Shown: piece after piece, positions 35,341 to 43,964 of the stretch
Position numbering within the stretch: position 1 is the stretch's first letter
How the letters are laid out: every line of letters starts with the position of its first letter
NCBI GenBank assembly: GCA_009930495.1
Contig: RZYB01000003.1
Span: 1-51,349 of the forward strand
DNA length: 51,349 nt
DNA from: Deltaproteobacteria bacterium
GTDB lineage: Bacteria; Desulfobacterota; Desulfovibrionia; Desulfovibrionales; Desulfomicrobiaceae
Direction: 5' to 3'
Program-made: the position numbers and the translations under genes
Notes under the pieces: generated by a model
Seen by the model: the letters and a program-made list of their open reading frames with translations, nothing else
Told to the model about the DNA's origin: nothing
Database searches by the model: none

Positions 35341-36965
35341 TTCTTCTCTCCCCGATCCGCTGTCTCGCGCCGCAGCACGGTAAGATGGAGTGTCTTCCCG
35401 GAAAAATTGGACACGTCGAGCCGTTCGCATTCGACATACCCGCGCAACGCGCCCGGAATGACCGGAGGTTCCTCGCGGGACGCGAAGCAAACCCGCGCGG
35501 AGCCCTCCAGAGCGGAAAACGCTTCCAGACGCAGCGGTTTTCCGCCAAGCACCCAAAAATCCTGAAACTTGAGCGACGTGTCGCGCACCACGAGCGCGCC
35601 GGCGGTCAGGGCGCGGATCTTGGCCAGGGGAACGGACATGTCCCCGGCCGGAGGATGGACAAGGGCGGGCAACCCGAAAGTCAGTAGCCCCAGCAGTCGG
35701 AATTGAAATCCGAAAAGCAGACGCCAATCGCCCGCGCGGACCAGACGATACAGCAGCGCCGCGCCCAGCACGCCGGCCAGGAACACCCCGCCCAGGGTCG
35801 GAATGTCCAGGGTGAAGCGGTCGCGCAGCCACCACAACCCCACGGGCGCGGCAAGACAAACCAATCCGAAAACCGCGCCATTGACCCAAACCACGAAACG
35901 GCCCACGCGCCCGCCCGCGTCCGGATCACGCAGCAGGCCGGTCAGGTACACGCCCATGAGCTGGCACAAGGGAATCAGAACCGGCAGCAGGTAGCGGTCC
36001 TTCTTTTCCGGCACAAGCATGAGCAGGCCCACGCAGATCAAGGTCCACAGAGCCGGACGCCAATAGGGCAAAAACGGCTCGACCCGGCTCCGGGCGTGTC
36101 CGGGCCACAGCGCGGCGCAGGCCATGAGCGTCCAGACGCCGGTCATGAGCGGAAACTGGAGATAGAACCAGAACGGCTTGGTGTGTTCCACCATCCACGC
36201 GGCCTGTTCGACGGCCACCATGTCCGAGAACGCGCCCGGCATCACGACCCAGGCCGCCACCGGCCAGACCACGGACAACGCCAGGCCGAGGCCGAGCGCC
36301 AGCCCCAGATCCTTGAGGCGGAGCCGGATGCCCCGCCACCCGCCCGTGGCCAGCATGGCCACGATCCAGGGCGCAAGCAGCGCGTAAAAACTCACCGGTC
36401 CCTTGCTCAGGCCCGACAGCCCGAGGAGCACGCCCGCGACAACGGCCAGCCGCTTTCGGGGCGCGGGCGAGTCCGCGATAACGGCCAGAGCCCAGATCGC
36501 GGCCAGCATGAAGGCGTGGCAATAAATGTCCCAACTGTTGCGGCGGGCCATGAGCACGAACATGTAGCTTGTGGCCAGAAAAGCCGTGGCCCAGGCCGCA
36601 GCTTCCGTGCTCTTGGTCCAAAACCTGGTCAGGCCGAAAAGCGACGCGGCCAGGAGCAATCCAGCCAAGGCCGAGGGGATGCGATTCACGGCCAGATCCG
36701 TGTCCAGTCCGGCGTTGCCGCCCAGCATGGCCATGGCCGTGAGCCAGGTCGGCAAAGGCGGTTTAGCCAGACGTGGTTGGCCGAACATGGTCGGCAGGAA
36801 CCACTGGCCCGTGTCGATCATTTCGCGGGCCGTGATCAGATTGCGGGCCTCCATGATGTCCACGCCAAGCAGGTCGCGATGGGCAAAAATCCCAACGGCA
36901 AGCAGCAACAGAAGTCCGGACATGCCGCCAAGAGCCACGAACGAACGAAGCAAACGGTCAATCAT
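35337..36965 (-). CDS. ArnT-like GT-C family glycosyltransferase
   Basis: A 542-residue polytopic inner-membrane protein with about ten or more membrane segments. The first periplasmic loop has VDIMEARNLITAREM and FGQPRLAKPPLPTWLTAMA, matching the catalytic-loop pattern of ArnT/GT39/GT83 transferases that move a sugar from a polyprenyl-phosphate donor to lipid A or protein. A soluble C-terminal part of about 130 residues follows. The substrate is unknown; Ara4N is only one option. ATG 36965 with GGAGAG is preferred over an in-frame start at 37019 that would nearly touch the preceding gene. It overlaps the next gene by ATGA. Confidence 0.85.
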   Translation of the reverse strand: MIDRLLRSFVALGGMSGLLLLLAVGIFAHRDLLGVDIMEARNLITAREMIDTGQWFLPTMFGQPRLAKPPLPTWLTAMAMLGGNAGLDTDLAVNRIPSALAGLLLAASLFGLTRFWTKSTEAAAWATAFLATSYMFVLMARRNSWDIYCHAFMLAAIWALAVIADSPAPRKRLAVVAGVLLGLSGLSKGPVSFYALLAPWIVAMLATGGWRGIRLRLKDLGLALGLGLALSVVWPVAAWVVMPGAFSDMVAVEQAAWMVEHTKPFWFYLQFPLMTGVWTLMACAALWPGHARSRVEPFLPYWRPALWTLICVGLLMLVPEKKDRYLLPVLIPLCQLMGVYLTGLLRDPDAGGRVGRFVVWVNGAVFGLVCLAAPVGLWWLRDRFTLDIPTLGGVFLAGVLGAALLYRLVRAGDWRLLFGFQFRLLGLLTFGLPALVHPPAGDMSVPLAKIRALTAGALVVRDTSLKFQDFWVLGGKPLRLEAFSALEGSARVCFASREEPPVIPGALRGYVECERLDVSNFSGKTLHLTVLRRETADRGEKK

Positions 36966-37022
36966 GAACTCTCCACATGACGCGGGCATGATTGCGAAGA
37001 CATGTTCCACGACCGACACGCA

Positions 37023-38948
37023 TCATCGCGCACGCCCTGAGGGCCACCGCAACAACCCGTGCCGGAATCCGTGACTCGCACCCTGGTAATAGGCGATATC
37101 GCGCCGCACCAACGGGTCGGAGACACTGGCTGCGGACTCATCGCTCAGGCCCAGAGCGTCGTCGTGGCGGCGAAGGCCCCGCCTGGGGCTCAAAATCGCG
37201 AGACTTTGGCCGTCGAACAGCCCCAGATGCTGATAGTTGCCAATCAAGGCCCGGCCAGGGGCCGCGTCCTCGCGCAACACGTTGCGGCCAAAGAACGTCG
37301 ATTCATAATCCATGTTCAAAAGACCAAGCAGAGTCGGAGCCAAATCAATCTGGCTGGCCAGGATGTCCACGTCCCTGGCCGGGATCAGCCTGGGTGCGTA
37401 CACCAGGAGCGGAATATGGTATTTGGCCACGGGCAGATCGTCCTTGCCGGCGCTGTTGGCGTCATGGTCAGCCACGATGATGAAAATGGTCCGATCAAAC
37501 CAGGGCTTGGTCCGGGCCTGATCCAAAAAACGGCCCAGGGCGAAATCCGTGTATTTGACCGCGCCATCCCGGCCATACCCGGACGGGACATCAATACGGC
37601 CCTCGGGATACGTGAAAGGGCGGTGATTGGAGGTCGTCATCAGATGGAAAAAAAACGGCTTGCCCACGGCGGTGTCGACATCCGCCTGGCGCAAGGTTTG
37701 AGAATAAAGATCCTCGTCGCACATGCCCCAGGCATTCTTGAAAGAAATCTCCTCTTCGGGAACGCTGCTCTGATCGACAATGCGGTACCCGTTGCCACTG
37801 AAAAACGCGTTCATATTATCAAAATAACCACGTCCCCCGTACAAAAACGCACAGTCGTATCCCTTGGCCCCGAGTTGGCGGCCCAGGCTGGCGTAACCGC
37901 TTTCGCGACCCAGGCGTTTGACGATGGAACGCCCCGGTGTCGGCGGCAGGGACAGGGTGATGGCCTCCAGCGCGCGATCGGTGCGCGTGCCGGTGGCGTA
38001 CACGTTGGTGAAGAACAGACTCTCGGCCCGCAGCCGGTCCAGGTTGGGCGTCAGGCCGCAGGTATCCCCGAAGCTGCCCAGATACTTGGCGCTCAGGCTT
38101 TCCACCGTGACCAACACCACATTGAGGGGACTAAATTGTCCGGGATTGTCGATTGAACGACGAATATCCAGAGGGTCCACATTAAGGAACCGCGCGTTGG
38201 GTTCGCCCACTTCCCGGCGCAGCAGCTCGCCCAGCTCCCGCTCCGGCATTGTGGCGTAGAATTGCCCATAATCCAGCTCGTTGTTACGGAAGGCGGCGAA
38301 GAAACGAAACGGCCCGTTCCCGGCCAGCTCCCGTTGGGGGACATCGCCGCCGAGACCGCGCGGAAAATCCTGATCGATCCCGGCCGTGACCAAAAGCGCC
38401 AGGGCGGCGAGCCCAGCCAAAAACGGCCAGGGCCGCCGGACAGGTCCGGCATCCGGAACACGGTCGAGGGTCCGGTGCAGCAGGACGGCCCCGGCCATGG
38501 CCAAAAGCACGAACAGGGCCAGGAGCGGATAGACCGGGTAGGATTCCAGGATGTTGTTGACCACCTCGTGCGAATAGACCAGATAATCGACGGCGATAAA
38601 GTTGAATCGGCTGGAAAATTCATCCCAGAACAACCACTCCGCCGTGGCGGTGAAAAACATCACGAACAGCACCGCCGTGGTCAGAACGCGAAGCGCGACC
38701 TTTCGGCCGGCCCACAGGCGGCGCGGGGCGAGCATCAACAGCGCGGCCAGGAACGCGACCGCGTAGGTCAGAAAACCCAGGTCGAAAATCAGGCCGACGC
38801 CGAAGATGCGGAGCACGTCCAGAAGGCCGGGATCGATCTGGCCGAAATGGCCCACAAGCAAAGCACAACGGGTCAGGAAAAATGCGGCCAGCCAAACCAG
38901 GCCAAGGGCGGTCAGGTAACGGACCAGAACATGACGGAACAGGGACAT
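37023..38948 (-). CDS. LTA synthase/MdoB-type sulfatase-fold phosphotransferase
   Basis: A 641-residue inner-membrane protein: five N-terminal hydrophobic helices (to about residue 200) followed by a periplasmic alkaline-phosphatase-fold domain. The nucleophile Thr is in the YATGTRTDRALEA stretch; VLVTVESLSAKYLGS supplies the first metal ligand and IIVADHDANS the later ones. Relatives transfer glycerophosphate or phosphoethanolamine from phospholipids to envelope glycans or lipid A. In this Gram-negative context a periplasmic-glycan or LPS target is likely (inference). AAGGAGGAACC precedes the ATG. It is the first gene of the minus-strand cluster and diverges from a two-component system. Confidence 0.88.
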   Translation of the reverse strand: MSLFRHVLVRYLTALGLVWLAAFFLTRCALLVGHFGQIDPGLLDVLRIFGVGLIFDLGFLTYAVAFLAALLMLAPRRLWAGRKVALRVLTTAVLFVMFFTATAEWLFWDEFSSRFNFIAVDYLVYSHEVVNNILESYPVYPLLALFVLLAMAGAVLLHRTLDRVPDAGPVRRPWPFLAGLAALALLVTAGIDQDFPRGLGGDVPQRELAGNGPFRFFAAFRNNELDYGQFYATMPERELGELLRREVGEPNARFLNVDPLDIRRSIDNPGQFSPLNVVLVTVESLSAKYLGSFGDTCGLTPNLDRLRAESLFFTNVYATGTRTDRALEAITLSLPPTPGRSIVKRLGRESGYASLGRQLGAKGYDCAFLYGGRGYFDNMNAFFSGNGYRIVDQSSVPEEEISFKNAWGMCDEDLYSQTLRQADVDTAVGKPFFFHLMTTSNHRPFTYPEGRIDVPSGYGRDGAVKYTDFALGRFLDQARTKPWFDRTIFIIVADHDANSAGKDDLPVAKYHIPLLVYAPRLIPARDVDILASQIDLAPTLLGLLNMDYESTFFGRNVLREDAAPGRALIGNYQHLGLFDGQSLAILSPRRGLRRHDDALGLSDESAASVSDPLVRRDIAYYQGASHGFRHGLLRWPSGRAR

Positions 38949-39012
38949 GGGTTCCTCCTTGTGATGAGCCCCCGCTCTAGCCCTCGGTCCGTCAGCCCCG
39001 CGTCATGGGGAT

Positions 39013-39029
39013 GTGAAAATTTCGTGAAA
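39013..39029 (+). promoter_or_regulatory. GTGAAA direct repeat, candidate response-regulator operator
   Basis: GTGAAA occurs at 39013-39018 and again at 39024-39029, exactly 11 bp apart, in the 96-bp gap between the divergent sulfatase-type gene and the response regulator gene. OmpR-family regulators commonly bind direct repeats of one helical turn, so this may be an autoregulatory site acting in both directions (inference). No clear -10/-35 pair was found. Confidence 0.4.
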
Positions 39030-39044
39030 CGCCAAGGAGGCGCC

Positions 39045-39725
39045 GTGCGCATTCTGATCATCGAGGACAATCCGGACATCCTGGCCAACGTGGCCGACTA
39101 TCTGACCCTCAAGGGCCATGTCGTGGACTGCGCCCAGGACGGACTGAGCGGCCTGCACCTGGCCGTGACCGGAAGCCATGACCTCATCGTACTCGACGTC
39201 ATGCTGCCCAGCATCGACGGCTACCAGATCTGCAAACGACTGCGCGAGGACGCGGGCAGTGAGATCCCCATCATCATGCTCACGGCCCGCGACACCCTGG
39301 ACGACCGCTTGCACGGCCTGGACATCGGGGCCGACGACTATCTGGTCAAACCCTTCGCCCTGGCCGAGCTGCACGCCCGCATCCTGGCCGTGCTGCGGCG
39401 CGGCGGAGGGCACGCGCGCGGTCTGCGCGTCAGCGATCTGCACTACGACCTGGACACCCTGCGGGTCACACGGGGCGGCGCGTCCCTCAAGCTCAATCCC
39501 CTGGGCCTCAAATTGCTGGAAATCCTGATGCGCAAGAGTCCGGCCGTGGTCCGCCGCGAAACCCTGGAAGCCGAACTGTGGGGCGAAAACTGCCCGGACA
39601 GCGACAGCCTGCGCACCCACGTCCACCAGTTGCGCCAAGTCCTGGACAAACCCTTTGGCCATCCCCTGCTGCACACCGTGCACGGCATCGGATACCGTCT
39701 GGCCGAGGACGACGATGCTCGCTAA
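39045..39725 (+). CDS. OmpR-family response regulator
   Basis: A 226-residue two-domain regulator. The receiver has IIEDN, phospho-Asp in LIVLDVMLPSIDG and the Lys in LVKPFALAEL. The C-terminal winged helix (from about residue 130) ends SLRTHVHQLRQVLDKPFG and TVHGIGYRL, the recognition helix and wing of the OmpR class. The GTG start at 39045 is preceded by AAGGAGG. The stop overlaps the kinase start by 11 bp. Its likely targets include the divergent envelope-modification genes, as PmrA does in enterobacteria (inference). Confidence 0.92.
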   Translation: MRILIIEDNPDILANVADYLTLKGHVVDCAQDGLSGLHLAVTGSHDLIVLDVMLPSIDGYQICKRLREDAGSEIPIIMLTARDTLDDRLHGLDIGADDYLVKPFALAELHARILAVLRRGGGHARGLRVSDLHYDLDTLRVTRGGASLKLNPLGLKLLEILMRKSPAVVRRETLEAELWGENCPDSDSLRTHVHQLRQVLDKPFGHPLLHTVHGIGYRLAEDDDAR

Positions 39726-40974
39726 GCTGCCCCTGGCCCGCCGCATCGTCCTGGCCTTCGTACTCATGACCGCCCTGGTCAGCGGCCTCTTCTCCTGGGG
39801 CATCTACGGCACGGTGCTCTTCGTGGAGGAGCACTTGGTGTCCAAGGAACTGGAGGGAGAACTCGCCAGCGCGCTGGAGGACATGGCCGCCGGCCGCCCA
39901 CCGCGTCTCGATGCCCGGACCCGCCTCCTGTCCTCCGATTCCACGGACCATCCCATTCCTGACCGTTTCCGTGCACTGCCTGAAGGCTTCACCGAGATCG
40001 CCAACGAGCGCGAGGCGGTCTATGTTTTCCTGCGCGACGTGGGGGAAACCCGCCATGCCCTGATCCAGGAGCAAAGCGAGTTCGAGGCCCGCGAACATGT
40101 ATTGTTCAATGTGGCCCTGGCCGGATTCCTGCTGTGCGTGGCCGGATCGTGGGCGTTGGGTGAATTCATGGCCGCGCGGGTCATGGAGCCGGTCACGCGC
40201 CTGGCCCGCCGCGTACAGGGCGCGGACCGCCGCGCTCCCCTGGCTCCGGAATTCGCCGACGATGAAATCGGCCGCCTGGCCGCGACCTTCGACGCCGCCT
40301 TTGCCCAGCTCCGCCAGGCCCTGGACCGGGAACGCCTCTTCACCAGCGACGTCAGCCACGAACTGCGCACCCCGCTCATGGTCATCGCCTCGTCCTGCGA
40401 ACTGCTGCGGGAATCCTCCCTCACGCCGGACCAGCAAACCCAGATTCGCCGCATCGAAAGCGCGACCGGCGACATGCGCACCCTGATCCAGGCCTTCCTG
40501 CTCCTGGCCCGATCCCAAGTACGCGAAAACGCGGCCGAGGAACGGATCACCCTGCTCCAGGCCGCGCGCGACCAGGCCCTGCATTGGAAAACGCGCTTCC
40601 GGGACAAGGGCCTGGAGTTTTCCATCATCGAGGAAGAGACCGACACGGGCCGCTACAACCAGACCTTCCTGAACACGGTCCTTTCCAACCTGCTCCGCAA
40701 CGCCTGGCACTACACGGACCGTGGCCAGGTCCGCTTGGTGCTGGGACGCGACGGATTCCGCGTCGAGGACAGCGGTCCCGGCATCCCGGACGAAGACCGG
40801 GAGCGGATCTTCGACCCCTTCGTGCGCGGTTCCCACACACGGGGCGAAGGTCTGGGCCTGGGCCTGTCCCTGGTGCAACGCATCTGCGCCCACCAAGGCT
40901 GGACCATCACGGCCACGGCCATGACGCCGCGCGGAAGCTGCTTCAAAATCGCCTTGCAACAACGCCACCCCTGA
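39715..40974 (+). CDS. Two-component sensor histidine kinase
   Basis: A 419-residue membrane kinase. Two membrane helices (about 10-32 and 142-160) flank a periplasmic loop of about 105 residues rich in acidic residues. HAMP follows, then HisKA with SDVSHELRTPLMVI, N box NTVLSNLLRNAWHY, G1 VEDSGPGIPD and G2 GEGLGLGLSLV. All catalytic motifs are intact. The ATG at 39715 is within the end of the regulator gene, so the pair is translationally coupled. The sensed signal is unknown; the layout resembles PmrB/QseC-type kinases. Confidence 0.92.
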   Translation: MLAKLPLARRIVLAFVLMTALVSGLFSWGIYGTVLFVEEHLVSKELEGELASALEDMAAGRPPRLDARTRLLSSDSTDHPIPDRFRALPEGFTEIANEREAVYVFLRDVGETRHALIQEQSEFEAREHVLFNVALAGFLLCVAGSWALGEFMAARVMEPVTRLARRVQGADRRAPLAPEFADDEIGRLAATFDAAFAQLRQALDRERLFTSDVSHELRTPLMVIASSCELLRESSLTPDQQTQIRRIESATGDMRTLIQAFLLLARSQVRENAAEERITLLQAARDQALHWKTRFRDKGLEFSIIEEETDTGRYNQTFLNTVLSNLLRNAWHYTDRGQVRLVLGRDGFRVEDSGPGIPDEDRERIFDPFVRGSHTRGEGLGLGLSLVQRICAHQGWTITATAMTPRGSCFKIALQQRHP

Positions 40975-40997
40975 TTCGGTGTCAAATCATGATGGAA

Positions 40998-41023
40998 ATC
41001 GGAGCCCTGGCCAGGGCTCCGAT
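40998..41023. terminator. Perfect palindrome between convergent genes
   Basis: A 26-bp perfect palindrome centred on TGGCCA (ATCGGAGCCC ... GGGCTCCGAT) lies between the kinase stop and the CBS-domain gene stop. It can form a hairpin in both transcripts but has no T-tract, so it may act as a rho-assisted or mRNA-end structure. Confidence 0.55.
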
Positions 41024-41029
41024 CACAAC

Positions 41030-41506
41030 CTAGGCATCAAGCGAGCCGGCGATCTCCTTGAACAAATCGGCCAGAGTGACCACGCCGATGACGCGGCCGC
41101 CTTCCTCGACCACGGCCCGTCCCCGCCGGTAATCAAGAAAAACCTCCAGAACCCGGGCCAGGGGATCGTTGGGCTTGAGCACCGGCACATCGGTTTGCAG
41201 ACATTCCGAAATCCGGACCTGGGCGCAGTTACGGCAGGCCAGACCAAAGGCCTTGTCCCAGTCAACATCGGGACCATCCCCAAGAGCACCCTTGAGCAGG
41301 CATGGGCCCATGCCCTGAACAAGGTTCCACATGGACAGGATTCCCAAAAAATGGTCGCTTTTGGAAAAAACCAGCACAAACGAACTGTCTGGCTGCTTTT
41401 CCCGGCTGGCGCTCAAGGCGCGGATGGCCTCGGACAGGCTCGCGTCTTCACGCACCGCAGCGAAATCCTCGCGCATGATATCCCAGGCTCGTTTACGTAA
41501 CAGCAT
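41030..41506 (-). CDS. CBS-domain protein
   Basis: A 158-residue cytoplasmic protein with a pair of CBS motifs. The first begins WDIMREDFAAVREDASLSEAI, the second DVPVLKPNDPLARVLEVF and ends VVEEGGRVIGVVTLADLF. Such pairs bind adenosine nucleotides or SAM and regulate partners. A stretch of about 35 residues between the halves (PDVDWDKAFGLACRNCAQVR) contains two Cys and is not standard. AAGGAGGAAAGC precedes ATG 41506. It lies 49 bp after the HD-domain gene on the same strand and probably shares its transcript. Confidence 0.85.
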   Translation of the reverse strand: MLLRKRAWDIMREDFAAVREDASLSEAIRALSASREKQPDSSFVLVFSKSDHFLGILSMWNLVQGMGPCLLKGALGDGPDVDWDKAFGLACRNCAQVRISECLQTDVPVLKPNDPLARVLEVFLDYRRGRAVVEEGGRVIGVVTLADLFKEIAGSLDA

Positions 41507-41555
41507 GCTTTCCTCCTTCGTAAAAAAAAACGGACAGGATGTCCGAGGTCGCGCG

Positions 41556-42806
41556 TCAATCAAAATCCGCGAGCAGGGCGCCAATATGCAGGTCCTCGGT
41601 CAGGGATTCGTTCTGGTATTTGGTCCGAATCCGCCACAGCGCCTGTTGGAGCTGATCGTTGGTGATACCGTTGGACAGGGCCGTGTATGCCTCCAGAAAC
41701 GCGGCCAAATGATCGCAAATCTTGAGCATCCGTCCATCCTTGGGACAGAATTCGTCTTTGTTGTACGCGCCTTGGAGCTGATCCCAGCTGACAATACGCG
41801 CAACGCCATCCCGCAAGATCGTGGATTCGAACTCCGAGCCCACGGCAATGCCCAAAAAATAGCTCAATCGCTCGATGAGGCTGGTATACACGGAGCGGTC
41901 CAGGATGGAAAAAAGACGTCGCTCCACTTCCTGGGCCTCGTATTCACGAATCAAATCCCCGATGCCCTGGACCGAACTCTTGACCGGGGAAATGATATCC
42001 CGCGTCAACAGTTCCGGAATATCATGAAAGAGCCCGGCAAAAAAATTGTTGTGACGCCGCACCGGGCAGGCTCCGGCCGCGAGGCTGAAAAAATAAGCCA
42101 GACAGGCCACGATGAACATGTGCCCCAGAACCGAGGTCTCCGGAATGCGCGGCGTCTGGGACCAACGCTTCTGAAAACGCAACTGGCCGCACATATAGGC
42201 GAATTTTCCCAGACGGGTGGTTGGCCCCTCCAAAAGCTGGGACACCCCGATCAAGTCAAGATGCGCTTCCAGGCCATGCCGGAAATTGGCCTCGATGTCG
42301 TCCATCTCCTCGTCCCAGGTATTCATGCCCCGGATAAGATGAAACTCCCAACGCGAGGCGAACAGATGGGCCGCGTCCAGAATCCGGGTGGCCAACCGCT
42401 GCTCCCGACGGGCCTGAAGTTCGAAATGACGACACATTCCATCCCAAAAATCCTTGCCCAGGGGTTGTACCCGGGGCTGGAGCTGCTCAAGCACCCAGGC
42501 CGTGAGCTTTTGATAATGAGCGGGATTGGCCTTGATCTGATAAAAAATGGGCGGCTTGATATCCGTGATGACCAGGCGATAGAGATAATCGAAAATTCCT
42601 CCCCGGACGATCTCCTCGCCCAGGCTGGATTTATCCCGCGGCGACAAGTCGCGGGAATTGAGCTCGAAAAGAAGCCACGCAGCGATCATCTTGTGCGCCT
42701 GCTTGTCCACCTCCACAAGCTCCATGGGGCGCATCTTGTCGTTCCAACGCTTCATGAAGCTTCCCGAAAAAACTAGCTGCAACAGCCCCTTGCGAATACT
42801 GGCCAC
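41556..42806 (-). CDS. HD-domain protein, YfbR-like
   Basis: A protein of about 416 residues. An N-terminal region of about 215 residues is unrecognised. The following HD module has SVLGHMFIVACLAYFF, the metal-binding doublet in FFAGLFHDIPELLTRDI, VKSSVQG and a distal Asp in KICDHLAAFLEAY, fitting the YfbR-type phosphohydrolase fold (nucleotide 5'-phosphatase or related). The substrate is unknown. GTG 42806 is chosen because GGGGAGG spaces well to it; GTG 42812 is too close to that site and ATG 42755 is also possible. The 238 bp to rplM hold only upstream regulatory DNA. Confidence 0.82.
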   Translation of the reverse strand: MASIRKGLLQLVFSGSFMKRWNDKMRPMELVEVDKQAHKMIAAWLLFELNSRDLSPRDKSSLGEEIVRGGIFDYLYRLVITDIKPPIFYQIKANPAHYQKLTAWVLEQLQPRVQPLGKDFWDGMCRHFELQARREQRLATRILDAAHLFASRWEFHLIRGMNTWDEEMDDIEANFRHGLEAHLDLIGVSQLLEGPTTRLGKFAYMCGQLRFQKRWSQTPRIPETSVLGHMFIVACLAYFFSLAAGACPVRRHNNFFAGLFHDIPELLTRDIISPVKSSVQGIGDLIREYEAQEVERRLFSILDRSVYTSLIERLSYFLGIAVGSEFESTILRDGVARIVSWDQLQGAYNKDEFCPKDGRMLKICDHLAAFLEAYTALSNGITNDQLQQALWRIRTKYQNESLTEDLHIGALLADFD

Positions 42807-43050
42807 GAACACCTCCCCATCAATGCCAGCAGCGCGCGCGGCCGGTCATGTTTTTTCCGAAAATTCCAGAAAAAAACTTTACAAGCAAAGCAAGGACGGA
42901 TAGCTCTTTCGTTCCTTATCCCACTAGTATTGTTTCGTTACGTTGTAGCGGTTCCGGCGAAAAAGCGCAACCATCATTGGGCCTTATCGCCGATTTCAAC
43001 GTTGAGAGCGCCCGCGACGACACGGGTTTTATCAGGCAGGAGCCACAAAA

Positions 43051-43479
43051 ATGAAGACGTACAGTCCCAAAGCAAGTGAATTGACCCATAAATGGTATCT
43101 TGTCGACGCCAAGGACAAGGTCCTGGGACGGCTTGCCACGGAAATTGCTTCCCGCCTTCGCGGCAAGCACAAAGCAGAATTTGCCCCGCACATGGACAAT
43201 GGTGACTTCATCATTGTAATCAACGCGGACAAAATCAAGGTGACTGGCAACAAACTCGCCCAGAAGGTCTATTACCGGCATACGCACCATATCGGCGGCC
43301 TCAAGGAAACCACCCTGCAGGAAATGCTGAACAAGAAACCCTCGGACGTCATCACCAAGGCTGTTCGCGGCATGCTGCCCAAAAGCGCCCTGGGCTACCA
43401 GCTGATCACGAAACTGAAGGTTTACCCCGGCGCGGAACACCCCCATCAGGCGCAGCAGCCTGAAGTGCTGGACATCTAA
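43051..43479 (+). CDS. rplM: 50S ribosomal protein L13
   Basis: A 142-residue ribosomal protein: [20 protein letters not shown] at the start, then [27 protein letters not shown] and [24 protein letters not shown] precedes the ATG. The 238-bp upstream gap includes TTTACA near 42880 but no convincing -10 at normal spacing. rpsI follows after 18 bp, the normal pairing. Confidence 0.96.
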   Translation: MKTYSPKASELTHKWYLVDAKDKVLGRLATEIASRLRGKHKAEFAPHMDNGDFIIVINADKIKVTGNKLAQKVYYRHTHHIGGLKETTLQEMLNKKPSDVITKAVRGMLPKSALGYQLITKLKVYPGAEHPHQAQQPEVLDI

Positions 43480-43497
43480 TCAGGGATGGAGAGGATT

Positions 43498-43890
43498 ATG
43501 AGTCAAGATTTCTTCTATGGTACCGGCAAAAGAAAGACGTCCGTTTCCCGGACCAGATTGTACAAAGGCACGGGGAGCATCACCATCAACGGCCGTGAAC
43601 TGGGTGATTATTTTCCCCGGGCCACGTTGCAGATGATCATCCGCCAGCCGCTCAAGCTGACAAAAACACTGGAAAAACTGAACATCGCCTGTCGGGTCAC
43701 CGGCGGCGGCTTGTCCGGCCAGGCCCAGGCCGTGCGGCACGGCATCAGCCGCGCCCTGCTGGAATTCGATCCGGAACTGCGTGGCGTGCTCAAACGCGCC
43801 GGCTTCCTGACCCGTGATTCCCGCGTCAAGGAAAGAAAGAAGTACGGCCAGCGCGCCGCCCGCGCCCGCTACCAGTACTCCAAGCGTTAA
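43498..43890 (+). CDS. rpsI: 30S ribosomal protein S9
   Basis: A 130-residue ribosomal protein. [19 protein letters not shown] at the start, [19 protein letters not shown] in the middle and the C-terminal [20 protein letters not shown] with YSKR at the end that contacts the P-site tRNA are all intact. GGAGAGG upstream sets ATG 43498 rather than an ATG at 43486. Confidence 0.96.
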   Translation: MSQDFFYGTGKRKTSVSRTRLYKGTGSITINGRELGDYFPRATLQMIIRQPLKLTKTLEKLNIACRVTGGGLSGQAQAVRHGISRALLEFDPELRGVLKRAGFLTRDSRVKERKKYGQRAARARYQYSKR

Positions 43891-43914
43891 TCCGCTGGTC
43901 ACGACGATTCATCG

Positions 43915-43952
43915 AAGGCAGGGGTGCGAGTGCATCCCTGCCTTGCTTTTTT
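43915..43952 (+). terminator. Terminator after rpsI
   Basis: AAGGCAGGG (43915-43923) and CCCTGCCTT (43936-43944) form a 9-bp stem with a 12-nt loop followed by GC and TTTTTT. It lies 13 bp before the next start. Confidence 0.85.
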
Positions 43953-43964
43953 AGGGAGAACCCC

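Noticed and set aside
38949-39044. PmrA-type CTTAAT box in the divergent regulator gap
   Set aside because: No such hexamer is present; only the GTGAAA repeat was kept.
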